From Eremophila alpestris peregrina (Eukaryota > Chordata > Aves > Passeriformes > Alaudidae): 64,000 bases of DNA. The notes below the pieces were generated by a model that saw nothing but the letters and a program-made list of their open reading frames with translations, searched no databases and was not told the origin of the DNA. Of the stretch, positions 62,413-64,000 are shown one piece after another; the stretch's first letter is position 1; each line of letters starts with the position of its first letter. Where the stretch lies: positions 13,645,315 through 13,709,314 of the forward strand of contig WMCF01000014.1 of assembly GCA_009792885.1 (NCBI GenBank). Direction: 5' to 3'. Made by a program: the position numbers and the translations under genes.

Positions 62413-64000
62413 CAGTCTACTTCTCTGATTACTTCTCATGCAGTAACTAGATTTCCTGCTTTTGCTTCATTGTTCTTTACAATTCCCTGACTCCTCTTTT
62501 CAGCTTGCTGTCATATACTATATGATTTTCAATCTTCAGTTACTCCTTTTCTGTGATACCATTCCCCATCCCATATGGCAAAAAAATATGTTCATTTGCA
62601 ATAACTTTGTAGCTTTATTTTTCTTTTTGTTACCTTCACAAACTTTCTAGCACTATTCTCTTTTTTCAGGATGAAACATGAAAAGAAATACTATTCTTAC
62701 CTAACTTTTAAAGTCTTCTTTAGATTTCCCTCTACACAAAGATCATAAACCTTCTTAGTCAACCAAAACACAATCATTTAACTTTTCTGGGATCTTGTTT
62801 AATGAGTGTGTCATGATCAGATTTTCCTGTCTTCCTCTCCCTCTACAGAGGTTTCATTTTTGCCTCTCCTCTTTGTCATTCATAAGTCAAATATTAGTTT
62901 AAGATATGGCCTGACAGGGTGTGCAGGAACCACCAGGAACTGCTCACAGTATGCAAAAAAGGGATTCTGAAGGACATTTGGGAAGGTGACTGTGTCATAG
63001 CTTTTGCTGTAACGCAGGCAGCTAACCAGCAATTCTAAGTGTTAAAAGGGGTCATGGCACACATGAGTAATGGACATCTGATCTCCAGTCACAGGACATT
63101 TCAACTGTAAACAGGGGATTTTGACATGGTGAAGGGGAATAAATCTAAACAGAGGAAGCATATCTTCATTTACTGGATGGAATCCCACAGCGTCAGTAAA
63201 TAATTGTGGCACATGTTAACATGAAAACTTAAACCAGATAAAATTTTAAAAGCAGAACCCTAAAAGGAAGGTCTGGATAAGAAAAACTAAATGCTTTCAT
63301 AATAAGTGTGCATAAATCCAAGAGGGCACATATAAACTAGCCTAAAAGGGGCCTCCAAGATGTGGTCCTGTGGGAGATGAATGAACTCTACTAAATTAAA
63401 AGGCAACACCTTACCTCGATGGCTTCAGGTTTAGCCACAAAGCACTGTGTAAATACCTGACATAGTCACTTGTAACTTCTTTTGTTCCTTTGCTAATCGA
63501 TAATTCTGTTGCTCTTGCTCTACTTTGTGAGAGCAGTTATCTCCAAAAACAGTTTATCAAGCACATTTTCCCTTGGCCTGAGCCTTAGCCAGCCTGCTGT
63601 ATCCCAGCAAGACAGTGTATGGCAGGGACTTGTTGTAGTGGACAGCAAGATGAGATAGCCCTGGCTGGTTGCAGAAGTTCCACTGCATAGATAAAAAAAT
63701 TATTTACTATTTCACTTTCAGGAAAAGAGAGCAAAATCTAAACTACCTTATCTATTAACATAGAGTAGCCTGCAATAGCCTGCCATGACAAAGAAACTAT
63801 TACCTCATCTTTTTCTAAAATCATCGTGGATTTTGGCCCCCCTAGTTGCCCTACAATGGCAGGAGATTAGGAAAACTAGGAGTATTGACTGGAAACAATT
63901 GCCTGACATTTCCTCCATTCAGATGAGGTATTCCCTCCTTCCGCTATCTGGTTAAATCAGAAAGCCTGATACCAAAAACACTCTTGCACATGGTGTGGGC
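62413..64000. other. unclassified right-end stretch
   Basis: No gene is recognised. From about 62880 the texture shifts to a less T-rich, more complex sequence with phrases such as AAAAGGGGCCTCCAAGATG and TTAAAAGGCAACACCTTACC that could belong to an old retroelement or LTR, but I find no termini, poly(A) signal or target duplication. On the minus strand a GAG|GTAAGG donor-like site (intron begins at 63414) follows a short open segment with a poor acceptor. The window ends inside this stretch. Confidence 0.35.

Noticed and set aside
63415..63456. 42-base minus-strand segment with strong GAG|GTAAGG donor
   Set aside because: The acceptor side is purine-rich with no usable pyrimidine tract, so it was not called as an exon.

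Overview
This window looks like vertebrate, most likely avian, non-coding DNA, and probably songbird. The sequence is AT-rich, nearly free of recent interspersed repeats, and has no operon-like packing or dense ORFs. Three stretches match the 3' end of the sauropsid LINE CR1. The clearest is at 34231-34624, which keeps the ORF2 C-terminal reading and the ATTCTATG-type tail. A 1.43 kb solo LTR starting TGTCGTGGTTT with 5-bp target duplications is of a kind I associate with passerine genomes. The species and chromosome cannot be read from the sequence, and the songbird placement is inference.

I recognise no protein-coding gene. All long ORFs are unconvincing: those at 12.66-13.41 kb are read through poly-G/poly-C in the LTR, and the rest match no family I know. 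The window is either a gene desert or the inside of one or more very large introns. The best hint of a gene is a 57-nt exon candidate on the minus strand (52481-52537) with a long pyrimidine tract, an AG acceptor and a perfect GTAAGT donor. Weaker plus-strand candidates lie at 23460-23632, 36592-36626 and 39766-39808. Short splice-site pairs of this quality arise by chance in 64 kb, so none is called a gene.

Layout. 1-12.77 kb: AT-rich DNA with a near-perfect 47-bp palindrome at 4831-4877. 12.78-14.21 kb: solo LTR with back-to-back G27/G17/C22 homopolymers, an internal duplication and a poly(A) signal. 14.2-34.2 kb: unique AT-rich DNA interrupted by a 101-bp interstitial telomere-like (CCTAAC)n array at 19350-19450. 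34.2-35.9 kb: a small repeat cluster with a CR1 3' end, a MIR-like ancient SINE relic on the minus strand and a tRNA-like box A/box B segment. 36.5-37.8 kb and 42.7-43.1 kb: AT-rich blocks dense in TAAT/ATTA cores that read like conserved non-coding (enhancer) DNA. 42.4 and 58.6 kb: two further old CR1 fragments. 52.5 kb: the exon candidate. 61.65 kb: a perfect 11-bp-arm hairpin. The last 1.1 kb has a different texture that I could not classify.

No genes can be shown to work together here. The supported content is transposable-element relics, simple repeats, structured DNA and possible regulatory DNA. No new biological system is evident; the most unusual objects are the palindrome, the telomere-like array and the G/C-homopolymer LTR.
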